Part shown: in pieces, positions 21,056 through 32,965 of the stretch
Layout: each line of letters starts with the position of its first letter
How positions within the stretch are numbered: the stretch's first letter is position 1
Assembly (NCBI GenBank): GCA_014925825.1
Contig: JACGCK010000018.1
Location: forward strand, 372,001 to 436,000
Direction of reading: 5' to 3'
DNA length: 64,000 nucleotides
Source: Pholiota molesta
Taxonomy: Eukaryota > Basidiomycota > Agaricomycetes > Agaricales > Strophariaceae
Position numbers and translations under genes: made by a program
The notes under the pieces: generated by a model
The model's database searches: none
Seen by the model: only the letters and a program-made list of their open reading frames with translations
Told to the model about the DNA's origin: nothing

Positions 21056-23845
21056 GTTGGCGGGCCTTGTGAGATAATTGATAGCTCGCTTTGAAATTTT
21101 TTCTTCGTACTGAGGAGAGGTATCTGGCTTACAGTTATGAAGCCTCTTATATGGTTATTGTGTTCTAATTAGAGATCCCTTCTTCGCGACATTGGTTGAT
21201 TCGTTCCTGGGTTGTTTTCATGGATCCATCAATCTGTGTCCCAGGAGGTCCCAGGCTGTCCCAGGACTTCCTAGGGGCATATCTGTGCATATGATAGTTG
21301 ATTGACTTATCATCTCTTATCATCACATCGGAGTCTGCTTGAGAATAGTGACTGATGCTTGGCTTGATGCAGAAGTCTCGTCTTCATGCGTCTTGACATT
21401 TTGAAGGAATTACTTGGCGGTTTGTCTGCATAATTTACATATATAGCTAGCTAGCGACACTTCATACACGGTGGAGCAGCTGATCCGCGAGTGGACGCGG
21501 ACAGACGCGGGAGAAGTGGAATATTGCTCCAATATTGCTCATGCTTTCAGGCGTAGGGCTACGGTTGCCGATGTGCTACATGTGATCTGTGTCTACTTAG
21601 GTATCTAGATTCTGATGATTATAATCTGGTATCTAATCTGATGTCTTATTTGTGTGCACCGTCACAACAGTTTGATCGCTGAAAGAGCGCGGGGGTATTG
21701 GCGGGGTACCATCCGCCTTGTATTTGCCTTGTATTCTCATTTGGACCTGCCCACGATAGATATCAATCCAAATGAAACTCGAAAACAAATGAATTATTGT
21801 TCCAAGTATTTGGGCAATCACAGCTTCTCGTGAATTTCAGATGCGTTCCCAAGACGTACATAGAATTGCGACTATTTGAAACTGTTACTGTCGTGCTGGC
21901 GCTGAGCGCTGAGCCACCAGACATGAGTTTCGGCCACTATAAGTACTCCTACACGTGTGACTTCGGTGTGACTCCCACAAGCGCCCATTTGGCGCCCGTC
22001 GACATCGCCCAAGCGTTCGGTGACCTATGTTTGTTTGCTTACTGTTGAACATGGCATGGGCAAGCTCGAAGCTGATTATCGACGTCAGATATCGAAAGGG
22101 ACCTTTTACAAATTTCATCCAGTCTTACAGTGCTGTATGAGATTGTACGGCTACGAGATAGAGAATACATTGGAATCCATTTGTAAAGTTTTCGCGAGAT
22201 TTCCAGGGACTTGTTACTTTCGAATTCCTCGCATAGAATTCCAGCCAAATTCCAGCTCAACAAACCCTTGTGATGAATATTTGCATTCTAATGGATTCTA
22301 TCAAGATTCCATTATAAAACTACCTTGCAAACGTTAGAAGTGTTCCGAACATTTTATGGTGTTTTATGACTTTGTAATAAAGTACTTATTATCCTACTTT
22401 CGCGACCAGTGTATGGGATCTCAGCAGAACTTATAGGATTCCTTCACCTAGTGTAGTCGGCTCTTATTTGGCGATGAAAGCTTGATCTTGTTTGATGTAG
22501 TTTTAAAATCCAAACGATTATCTTATTTTTCGGGGAGTGCGCCTTTCTTCCCTTCGTCAGATCCATGCCAGAACACCGCCTTGATCATGAAGTTTCTCAT
22601 TTTAGAGGCCATTTTCGAAATGGAAAGGAGGTGACTGACAACGAGACGGCAAAGCAACAGCAAAGTGGCCCACAACGGCCCAAGTTTAGGGCCAAATCAC
22701 GCCTCGTGCCACGATAATTATGTAAGATTGCATAAAAAGGGACCAAAAGCACCCTCATTTCCCAAACAAGCTTTATGCCCGCCGCTACGCGTCGAAGGTT
22801 CGCGCTGCGCGCTCACCTCCTGCTTTGCTCTGGGCAACAGCTTGCCGGGGCTGCGCCCCTGGACCCCCTTTGAGTCGGCGCCTTGCGCCTCCGTACGTAG
22901 CCCTTAAAGAATAGAATTTGCTTAAAATTGTTTCTATGATTTTACGGCTGAATCAGGTGCAAAAAAGTTGGAAATGGTAGGAATTGAGCCAAAAGAAATT
23001 GAGCAGAGTAAACTGGTTCAAGATCTCAATAGAATTATATTTCCAGCTCTATACTGGCCAAAAGTAAAAAGAAAAGAGAAGCAAATTTTCAAAGGCAATT
23101 CTTTGACTTAATCTATATATTTTAAGAAATATGTGGGCCAGAGCTGTGCCCTGGCCCATTCTTCCAAGAATAATACTGAAGTGTGAAAACATGACAACTC
23201 TCCTACTAATTTACTAATTTACCCAATTAAAACTTCCCATTACTTATATTTATTTTACTTCTGAGAGATTTGGGCCAAAGCTTGCCCTGGCCCTCTTTAT
23301 AAACTATCCATATCTACTAATCTATGTATCCTTTTGAGAAAACTCTGAAGTACCTCAGGTCAAACAAAGTTATCCAATGCTATATTTGACAATTTTCCTG
23401 CAATTTCCAGCTTAGATTCAGCTTAGACTGGGGTATTATAATGAATAATTTTAATTCAAAATAGCTAACAGTATATAAAACACACAGGCCGGACTCAGAG
23501 GATGCGTAAGAAAGATGTTGGGAAGACGTGCAGATTTAGCGCAGATCGAGCGCGAACATTGTGCGAAGACGCGGCCATGGTGAGACGCCCGCGCCGGTGC
23601 ACAGCCACTATTACGTAACTATTACGTAACTAAGAGCCCCACCCTCTGTTCATATCTTTGATAGAAAATTCTCGAACCTGACAAATTTGCCTCACGGGTT
23701 CAGCTGTACCTTGACGCTGTACACGACCTGCACGGTCCTTTCTCCGCCCTTTTATCGTATATCCAACGTTGGGCGCGATCCCCGTAGGCGTCGGCTGCTG
23801 AGAACGTCGCATTTTGTCCACGACGAACTTGGCTGGAAAGTGATC
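21056..23845. other. Gene-free, repeat-rich region
   Basis: 2.8 kb with no supported gene. It holds copy 3 of the dispersed repeat (22060-22500), a run of GTCCCAGG-like short repeats near 21240-21275, a GC-rich patch at 22780-22890 (GGGGCTGCGCCCCTGG) inside AT-rich DNA, and two related segments containing GCCCTGGCCC at about 23150 and 23290. These look like old transposon debris that I cannot classify. Confidence 0.5.
22060..22500 (-). repeat. Dispersed repeat, copy 3 (carries the empty site)
   Basis: The reverse complement aligns with 9240-9523 joined to 10123-10185, including GCGAAAACTTTACAAATG, GGTTTGTTGAGCTGGAAT and CGGAACACTTCT. At 22152-22153 it has one TA where copy 2 carries the 597 bp TIR element. 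Its 22385-22470 part also matches 7335-7430. Confidence 0.8.
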
Positions 23846-26080
23846 ATGGCAAACAAGAAGGCAAAGGCCGCGCAGAAACGGCAGGCTGCAGCTACCCCAG
23901 TTTCGCCCATAGTGCCCATGAACGGCAATGCCAACAGGTAAGCATGTCTTGTTATTAAGGGAGCAGAAGTAGTTTCATTGAACATGCTGCGATTGTCAGC
24001 GAGCCAACGGCTTCAGGCTCGGCAACCCCGTTACCTGCATCACCCACTCCAGGAGATCCTCCTTCACCTCCCGCGGTAGAACAGGAACCTGAAGACATCA
24101 TCAAACGGGCAGAGAAGGTCAAAGAGCAAGGAAACGTGGCATTCAAGGCTGGGAAGTATGGCGAAGCAGTGGATCTGTACACAAAAGCTATCGGTGCGTC
24201 AGACACATATCGCTCGTCCAAATCTAATCGGATATGAATGTACTACCGCAGAATTGAACCCCATGGAGGCCTCCTACTTGACGAATCGAGCAGCGTCCTA
24301 CATGTCTTTGAAACGTTTCAGACCCGCGCTCGAAGACTGTCAAGTGGCCACCTCTCTCCAAGCCGCGTCGCCCTCGCCCAAAACGCTCCTCCGCCTCGCG
24401 CGATGTCAGCTTGCCCTAGCATCGTCCACAGCGGCCGCGTCAACCATCCGCAACATCCTCGCGATCGAGCCCAAGAACGCACAAGCGCTTCTGCTGCGCG
24501 ATAAAGTGCAGCAGCTCGAGAACCATGTGAAGAACTTTGAGTCCGCACGGCAGAAGAAGGAGTGGGGTCTCGCGCGATTGGCGCTCGATAAATGCCTGCA
24601 GGCCATCGAGGGTGAGACACCGCCCGAGTGGCGTTTCTGGCGGGTGGAGCTGGAGCTGTGCAGAGGGAGCTGGGATGCTGCGAACATTGCTGCCAAGTGT
24701 GTATTTCTTTTCATGCTAAGACATTGTGTTTATTCTCCTATAGCGACGCTCTGCGGCTCAACCCCAACTCCCCAGACGCACTAGCATTGCGTGGCCTGGT
24801 GCTATTCTTGACCGGGCGCCTCCCAGCGGCGCTGCAGCATGTAACATCCGCATTGCGCCTTGATCCTGGCCATGAGCCCGCGCAGAAGTTGCGGAAGCGT
24901 ATAAAAGATGTGGAGAGGCTGAAAGAGGAGGGCAATGTCGCTTTCAAGACCGGCAAACTCCAAGAGGCTTACGAAAAATACAGCGAATGCTTGGAGGTTT
25001 GTCTTCATGTTTATCTTTCAATTAGAATACGTTTATTTATTTGGTGTGCTACACAGCGCATCGGCTCGTTGGAAGAAGAGGGCAAAGGTGGCCAAATCCG
25101 AGCCACACTGTTGTCCAACCGCGCGACTACCCTTCTCAAGGTACGTAGCCCCACCATCTATAATAACCCCATGCTCAGCCCCATCCTACTGTCACACAGC
25201 TCGACCGCCAAGAAGACGCGCTCGCCGACACCGACATCTCGCTCGAGCTCGCGCCGAACTCCTTCAAAGCCCTGCGCACGCGCGCGCGCATCCAGCTGCA
25301 CCTCGAGAAGTACGACGCCTCCGTCGCGGACTTCAAGGCCGCGATCCAGCAGGCGCAGACGGAGAGCACCGCGACGGACGCCGAGGTCCGCGCGCTGCGC
25401 AACGAGCTGAAGAAGGCGGAGGCCGCGCTGAAGCGGAGCAAGACGAAGGACTATTACAAGATCCTGGGCGTCGCGCGGGACTGCAATGAGGCGGATATTA
25501 AGAAGGCGTATAGGCGCGAGAGCTTGAAGCACCATCCTGACAAGGTGCGTACGCCTGCTTGCTCGCCCGCTTACAAGTAGCTGCTCATCGTTATTAATCT
25601 CTTTCTCATTAGGGCGGTGACGAAGAGAAGTTCAAGCTCGTCGTGGAAGCGAACGCCGTTCTCTCCGACCCGCGGAGGCGCGAGCGGTACGACCTGGGCG
25701 AGGACGAGGACGGCATGAACGAGGGCGGCGGCATGGGCGGCATGGGCGGCGGGTTCGGCGGCATGAGCCCCATGGACATGGAGGAGCTGTTCGCGTCCTT
25801 TGGCGGTGGCGGGGCGCGGTTCGGGGGTGGAGGAATGGGGGCGGCGGTGCAAGGAGGGGGCATAGTCACGGGTTCGGATTCTGAGTTACATAGTTATTGC
25901 CAATCCAGTTGTGCTTTTGCTTTTTTTACTTCTGTTATCATACTCCTCTACTCTATTCCTTATAAGTTTTTGTCTTGCATTCAAAAGCTTTCGAGGTTTA
26001 CCACCTTACCGTTTGCATATCTTGCTTCAAATGGTTTGGACGGTAGACTTCACTTGAAAGTCCGCTGTGGGGGCGATTGA
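23846..26080 (+). CDS. TPR and J-domain co-chaperone, DNAJC7/TPR2 type
   Basis: Starts [13 protein letters not shown] at 23846. Exons give tetratricopeptide repeats ([96 protein letters not shown]) followed by a C-terminal J domain ([28 protein letters not shown] with [23 protein letters not shown]) and a Gly/Met-rich tail. This order matches metazoan DNAJC7, which passes clients between Hsp70 and Hsp90 in the cytosol. The J domain is split by an intron just after HPDK. The extreme C-terminus is uncertain: beyond the Gly-rich segment (~25870) the open frame runs into a hydrophobic stretch atypical for the family, so an unrecognised intron or an earlier end is possible. Confidence 0.88.
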
Positions 26081-26201
26081 ATATGTCTTAAACTCTGAAT
26101 CTAAACCGTTCTCTCTTTTAAGCACTAACTTCAGCTTCACTTGAGATCTTTCCAAAAACCGGCTGTCAACCTATCTAACGGAGTAGGCTTATAAGTCTAT
26201 C

Positions 26202-28069
26202 ATGGTGCGTTCCAGGTATCTCAGCATCTCTAAGCTGATTGCGGTCCCAACTCCGACCCACTTCAGACCGCTTTCGCCAGTCGTTTTGAAAAGGAGCTCC
26301 GCACGAACTATGTTCCTTCTGGACAGGATAGATACGACATCGAAGACCTCCTTGTGCAGCCCCAGAAACGGCTCGCGGAGCTGAACCGCAAAATATCTGA
26401 CATAGAACGAGAACGATACATTCTAGCCGATGAGATACAGGAACACACCCGTTTGCTTGTGCCCTTCCGCCGCTATCCTGACGACATTCTGCGAGAGATA
26501 TTCTTAGCTTGCGTGCCAGATAATCACAACGCAATTATGAGTCCCGAAGAGCCACCTCTTTTGCTGGGCCGTGTGTGCAGCCGCTGGAGGTCTGTGGCGT
26601 ATAGCACGCCCCGTCTGTGGGCCACACTCCACATCCCAACTCCAGAACGCTTGTGTCAATACGCCCGTTCTGGCACCGAGAACGAGTACGAAAAAAAGTT
26701 GCTTGCGCGCTATAACAACCGAATCGAGCAGCATATAATCGCTGTCAAGGACTGGCTTCTCCGCTCTGGGTCGTGCCCGCTGTCCATTTCGTTCCATCAG
26801 CCTGAAGTTCGCCAAAACCACAACTTTGAAACCTTCGACTGGAATCATTATTTCTCCATCATTGAATCCTTTTCGCGCCGCTGGTATCGATTGGAATTAT
26901 CCATAACGACTGACCAGTTGTCTAGCCGTATGGCCGCTGTACCCGCAACATCCGTCCCCCTTCTAAAGCATCTCCATCTACTATTCTTTTACGAAGGCTC
27001 TAAATCAGCCGAACGATGGGAAACCAGCGGGCTCATAAACTCGTCCCAGCTGCATACTTTGGATATCATCCACCTTCCCTTTCAGCCTACCAAGGTACCG
27101 GGCATGGACTGGTCCCACCTTTCTAATCTAAATCTAGTTGGTATGGGCCCGCATGGGCCTTTTCTGAGTCCCTGGCATCGAACTAACATCCAGGAGGCAT
27201 ATTACATCCTTAGCAGATGTCCAAGACTTGTTCACTGCGTGCTAGACATCTTCGATGGTGGTCCAGAATCCATTTGCCCGCCTGGCGTTATCTCCCTTCC
27301 GTTTCTCCAATCGATAACGATTTTCGAAGCATATAAATGCGCTGGGTTGTCATTGCTATTCGAGTGCTTTGGCGATATCACTGCTCTCCGGGCCATATCC
27401 TATGAGAGCAGATTATCTCCGTCGAGTAATCGACAATCACCTTTGATCACTCTTCTCGCTCGCACCAACTATCAGATAACTAGTCTATCCATTTCTCTCA
27501 TCTGTTACACTCTCGTCGACCTTTGCGCCATATTTACGCTTGTTCCAAACTTAACGCATCTCACTGACGAGGTCAACCCCATTTCAGGTGCATATCTGTG
27601 GGAAAATCTCGTCCCCTCTTCTTTCAATGTCGAGCGGGCATGCCTTAACTTGTTAGCTTCACTTAACGGACAAGTATATTGCCCGCGACTGCAAGTGGTG
27701 GAGCTCAAGCAGAAACGTAACTCCAAGCTCTGCGATGAACATATCATCTCTTTTCTTCGACGAAGAATGGATGCCAGCAAGTCCCCAACAGCGGGCGTCG
27801 CACCCCTTCGAGAATTTCGCGCCGAATTTCAGCAGCCGATGGAGGATATTCGAGCTCAGCTCTCAGAGTATGTCGAAAACGGACCTCTAACGTTGTCCGT
27901 CACCGACATCCGTTTCCCGAGGTACTCTAGCGTGATACACAACCGAGTTCACCTGACGGAAATCTTTCCTTCGCAATATCGCGGCCACGCTCGTACCGGA
28001 CTTGTGGAAAGGGAAGGAGGATCAGGGTTCATGCAGGCTATGCCTATTCTATGCTCTAGGTATTATTGA
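26202..28069 (+). CDS. F-box-like domain protein (paralog 2)
   Basis: ATG 26202-26204 is followed directly by a 62 nt GT..AG intron; the main exon 26267-28069 continues TAFASRFEKELRTNYVPSG, a coiled coil (RLAELNRKISDIERER), an F-box-like core (RRYPDDILREIFLACVP, LLGRVCSRWRSVAYSTPRLW) and LRR-like strands. It aligns along its length with the protein encoded at 2726-4546, sharing NAxMSPEEPPLLLGRV-like blocks and the C-terminal FLRRRMDAS region. Presumed substrate adaptor of an SCF ubiquitin ligase. The two genes lie ~22 kb apart in opposite orientation and have diverged substantially, so the duplication is not recent. Confidence 0.87.
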
Positions 28070-28144
28070 GCTTTCTTTGAATAGTCTAAATTCTCCTTGC
28101 AGTCAAAGTATTGTAATAACTACCCCATACCATTGGTGGCAATT

Positions 28145-30081
28145 TCAAATAGAAGACGCTGTGATTGAAGCGGGTACTGTAAGAAATTCTGCTTCTATGA
28201 AATCGTCCGCATATTGCTCATCAAATTGCGAAAACGTAGAGGGAACTTCATTCAGTTCTTCACGCATGAACGTCGTTCTTCGGAGATTCAGCAACAATCT
28301 GGTTGAGGGCAGGATGAGTGATGCTCAAACGGACAAGACATTCCAATAGCCTATGATATTATCAACGCTTACCTCGAGCAGATCGTGACTTGGAGACTTT
28401 TGAGGAGACCAACAGCTATGGAAGTCGCTGGCGGATACAGGATCCATATGAGGAAATTGGCAATGGCTACGGCTGTTGCATGTAATGTGGTGAAGCAGTC
28501 ATAGGATGTCTGAATTTTAAAACTTACATAGAATCACTGATGGTAGGTAGATGGAATTGGGTTGGCTTCTGAATCGGAGAAATTAAAATCCTGGAAGACT
28601 AACCAACGTAGTATAGAAAGCCTAATAAGTATAATCATTTCAATCATTCAAATTGGCAATCTAAAAACAAGCATGTGTGCTTTACCATCTCGCATAATCA
28701 CTTTGAGAATCTGTGTTGACCCCTGTACGTTCGTTCTAGTGTCTGGAATAGTAAAAGCAAAAGGATTAGTGTATGTAGAGACAAATGAATATGGCCATGA
28801 GATATGACATAAATTATAGAATTTCCATGCTGTTAGCAAGGAGACCGCTATGTGATTGATTATTTCATCTTACATGTGCTTGATTGGATATTGGAGACGC
28901 ACCCGTCTCAAAGAGAATAAAGGGTATCCACAAGATGATGAAAAGTGGTCGGCAGAACGGAGCAGAGCATGCGGCAAGGCAGCCAGTATCGAGGCCAATC
29001 AAACGGGCTGATATATCTTTAGATTATCAAAGTAATTAGTAGAAATTCGAGGGTCTAGAAATTTGGTTTACAAGTCTGGTATCGCAAAACCATGACACAA
29101 CACGCCGCTATCGTGAAGAATAGGGAGCCCTATAAAAGCAATGTTTCAATTGCAGACGCTGGACATACTTTCAAAAAATGAAGGCTCACGAAACAACCGG
29201 ATAACAGCCATATGAATAGCGTTCTGCTCTGATATAATGCATGTGTCCTCATAACAAGCACCACTAGAATTTTGAACCTTTTTATCAATCTGAACTTTGA
29301 GTTGGAAAGAACGGCCAAACTTCCGGACTTACATTGGACGATCCCAATTGAAATAACATCAAGGGACATGATTCCCAACTGATAACCTCTACAGCTAGAG
29401 GAAAATTATCCAGCGGCTCTTTCAAGTTCTGATGGCATAAAGCACACTTACAACTATTGAAATTTGATTAGTTTATTGGGAGCGTATTAACCATCAAATC
29501 ACCCACATACCTCTGGGGAAGGTGATCGTACAAACAGGGCTATTGACGGCATTCGAAGTAAGTGAAGAGGCAGCAAAAAAAGAGTATGCGTGTGCCTCTT
29601 ACAGTAGAGATCAAAAGCAAGTCCGATAGGAGGTATGTACCGGTTCTAGGAGCAATGGAATCGTGGTTGATAATTAGCCGATATGTATAGATTAAGAAAT
29701 TTGCATACCAGAAAGAATAGCCATGTACCCATATTTTTCTTCACTCGCCAAACATTGGTTATCTGGTCGCAATCGTAGCATCAATATTCATTGTATATTG
29801 ATTCACCATGATGCCAACTTACCTCTCGATTCAATGTCAGAGCGATATCCCACACTAAAAGAGTCGCTGAAGCGACTGCGTTCGGAGGTCATATCAGACC
29901 AGCAAACAGAAAGATAACCTCGGATTATAAGAAAGGCATGCTGGCGTACCTGTTGCATACTTGAATCCAGAATTGGGGATTATGTGCTCATGAGATTTGA
30001 CCGGAAATCCAGGTGGAGCTGAAATGTCAGGCCTACCTTGGTCGCAAGAATTGCGAGAATGGAAGATGCCGTTGAGCTCAT
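28145..30081 (-). CDS. DUF6533-family seven-helix membrane protein (intact paralog)
   Basis: Starts MSSTASSILAILATK at 30081. Exons give YATVASATLLVWDIALTLNR, ITNVWRVKKNMGTWLFFL, NRYIPPIGLAFDLY, SLFVRSPSPE, a 2 nt exon at 29453-29452, CRGYQLGIMSLDVISIGIVQ, LVLVMRTHALYQSRTLFIW, then GSLFFTIAACCVMVL, GCLAACSAPF, ILWIPFILFET, VSLLTAWKFYNL, ILKVIMRDG, FLYYV, AVAIANFLIWILYPP, LLKSLQVTICSR and an acidic tail ending SITASSI. All phases agree without stops. Gene structure parallels the damaged paralog at 5448-7054, including identical 29 nt exon lengths and the micro-exon. Membrane protein of unknown function. Confidence 0.83.
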
Positions 30082-30683
30082 CCTGTGAGGCCTTGGGGAA
30101 ATTTAATTTTGAGATGAATTAGGAGATATTAGAAGAATGAAGTTCGTCCAGCGACAATCAAGTAAGGAAGGATGGGATGTATGTGAGTCTCGCACAACGC
30201 GACAACCTTATATTTGCGGCGATTGCAGTTCATCATGATAGAACTCCATCACTAGGTCGTCTCAGCGTCTAAGATGATCTTTCATCGACTCATCTGTGAT
30301 ATCAGTAATGGAACACCTAGAAAATAAATGCAGGATTTGAGCCAGATACACGGCGCAGTAATCTCCTGTCCAGGGCCCCATCTACTATACTTCCTTGAGT
30401 GTTATAAAAGGCAGAGGAAGTAGGTTTTCGGTGTTCTTTTTCTATCAGACAGCACGGAATTGAGACTCGCGTTATATTACTGTATTGCTTACGCCGACTT
30501 CAGGAGTTCGCCCACCAACTCTTGTGATCATCAACCATAGATAAATTGAAAACTATGTATAGAATCAATGTATAAAATCGGCGTGCATCGTTGATAAGTC
30601 AAAGAGAGCTGAAATCAGATGATAGGACCATCTACGAAGTCGGTATAGTGCTGATCCCACCAGCTTCGTTCGCCTGAGGTAAT
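30082..30683. other. Intergenic, no gene seen
   Basis: 602 bp between the start of the DUF6533 gene and the stop of the oxidoreductase-like gene (both minus). It probably contains the DUF6533 promoter. No open frame of interest. Confidence 0.5.
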
Positions 30684-31945
30684 TTAAACACATGAGTATA
30701 GAAAGAGGATATAATCTTCCATCCTACTCGTTGGTCTCAAGGGCAACCCACTCTCGGTGTAAATCGCATCTATCGTTTTCATCTGCGCAATGCTACCTTC
30801 GCTTTCGATCCACCAAACCGGATGCCTGCCTCTGAGTTTGTCCACAAATGCCTCCATCTGATACCGATAAGTCGACCAAAAAGCTTCGCCTCGGTCCTTC
30901 CACAACGGGCCACCTCTGTAGACACGCTCGTACGTAGTCTCGCCTGTCTCCTTGATGGTTGTGGCGATGTAATGATACGCATGTGGCAGAACGGCGTTGT
31001 AGAAATAGATCTCCGCTAGATCCGTCTCGACGCGAATGGACGGGAGTTCCCACAGGCGGGGAATGAAGCCATAGGCAGGACGACGCGCCATATCAGTGTA
31101 GATCGTGCTACAGATGCTGCTCTGGTCGGCGTGTTTTTCAATGTTTGGCAGCTTGAATCGCATCGTCGCCAGCATCGAGCTATCCACTCGTGGATCCTCG
31201 GAGGGCGTAGCGGCCGCGTGAAGGACGTCGGGGGTAGCTGAATGTAACACGAATCGGGTCAAGTTGAGAGCGGCGGGCATGTTCATGAGACTTCCGCCGG
31301 ATAGATCATACCTCCAGTGAACATCATCCGGAGGAAGAGGCGGTGATGATGCCATTGCAGCATCGATCTTGGTGATCGCCCCAAACATTTTGCTGTCCAG
31401 GATTTCTCGAAAGCGGTGCGCGGCGGGGTGGAATTGCCAGGCAGATGACTCCATAAGAACCTTGCTGCATGTTTCTGATTTTCTCACCAACGTCTCTGCC
31501 TCCTTCGCATTGGAGGCCAAAGGTGTCTCCACCAATACGTGTTTGCCGGTGCTGAGCGCCTTGTATGCCCATTCGAAATGGAGGGCAGTCGGGAGAGCGA
31601 TGTAGACGAAGTTGACATGTGGATCAGCAAGGAGGTCCTCGTATGAGTCGTATGATTTCGTAAAGTTGTATTTGGAAGCGAGGGAAGAAGCTATAGATGC
31701 ATCGTGGGATGCTATAGCATGGAGAATTACATCTGAGTGGGTCTCCACAGGCCTGATGACTACATAGTCCTTTCAGTGCCGTAGAGCGTCGACGAAATTT
31801 TATCCCACTTACCTACCGCCGGATCTATGTCTCTGAACGATAAGACACCCAATTTCAGGGCGTGTTCTGTTTTCTTGGGTGCAGGGTGGCGCCGAGAATT
31901 GATATAATCCAGAATACACGCGTATGCTTGTACGAGGTGGGCCAT
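30684..31945 (-). CDS. Gfo/Idh/MocA-family oxidoreductase-like protein with altered active-site motif
   Basis: Two exons join at RDIDPA|VIRPVETHSDV across a GT..AG intron (about 31815-31757). The N-terminal Rossmann part (KLGVLSFRDIDPAVI, HAIASHDASIASSLASKYN, DSYEDLLADPHVNFVYIALP, LHFEWAYKALSTGKHVLVE) and the C-terminal alpha/beta part are those of the family that includes dimeric dihydrodiol and D-xylose dehydrogenases. Two key features are changed: the nucleotide-binding glycine motif reads GVLSFRD instead of a G-x-G/A type, and the EKP motif after GKHVLV is ETP, so the catalytic lysine is Thr. The frame is intact. It may be a non-catalytic or repurposed member. Confidence 0.83.
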
Positions 31946-32965
31946 ATGGCTGAAGTTTGAGTGACTGAGGGGGCTCGATTCACGTTATATTACATGCCAC
32001 TGACGCTAAAGTTGGCTGAACCATCATGATGTCACCGTCCATAGGAGGAGTGTAATCGAGTTTGCTTCCGGGGCGAACTTCGAATATCCAAAATTCCCAG
32101 CGCAACATTCGCCCTGCGACTCTGAATCTTGGCTTGATCCAAACTTCTTCAAAACTGTCAGATTAGTTATTTCTAAGGTTCTGCCTAGGTTCAGCTTGGG
32201 TTCAGCATTGATAATGTCTGTCGAGTCTGTGAGCGCTGCTCTAAAACATGATCTTCAGGGATTTCACAAACCTCAATTTCCACTATTCCAAGTCCTTTTT
32301 ATTTCGAAGCAGAGTGAATAACGATGCAATAAAGATAGGACAAGTTATATCTGCTCAGCTGCAAGTTGGTTGAATGCAAGAGGTGCGTTTGCCAGCGAAG
32401 CGTCGGCCCGGATAGGAGCCACACGTGGGAGAAAGTTAGGGCAGGCATTTTGGCGCGTTCAATGTTCCTTTCCTTCATCATTCCTTGTAGGCTTTGTAGC
32501 CATTCCATGCTCATCTATTTCTATTGTTTGTTCCATGCTCGGCGCGCGTCCAACGTTCGACAGTCGAATGCGCACGATTGGAGCTCCAAAGCTTCATATT
32601 TCTTGATCAAGTTGACCCAATTTTCCTGGAGGCGGGCTGTCATTACAAGGAACATTGCACTGCGAAACCGCCTGGGGAAGAATTCTAACACTTCTGTTGT
32701 TCTGCCTTTGTTTTTCTGGCTCTAACACTTTGAACTACCTGCAAGTATATCCGGACTTTCAAAGAAGTCTCTTCTTCAGACTGTGATCCCCATACATCGG
32801 GCCGCAAGGAATTTTCTGACACGTCTTCCTGGATTTTATCTATTATTGCATGATTTTCATCCCACAATCCTTCCGACCATATGCACAACTCACGTCATTG
32901 ATAACAGCTTTCAGATATAGGTTCAACTCTTGCCAACTACCCCACATCTTTCTTCGCGAATTGCG
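31946..32965. other. Divergent intergenic region
   Basis: 1.0 kb between divergent starts of the oxidoreductase-like gene (-) and the S28 peptidase gene (+). Open frames at 32299-32725 on both strands overlap each other and show no family features. Promoters of both genes must lie here. Confidence 0.5.
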
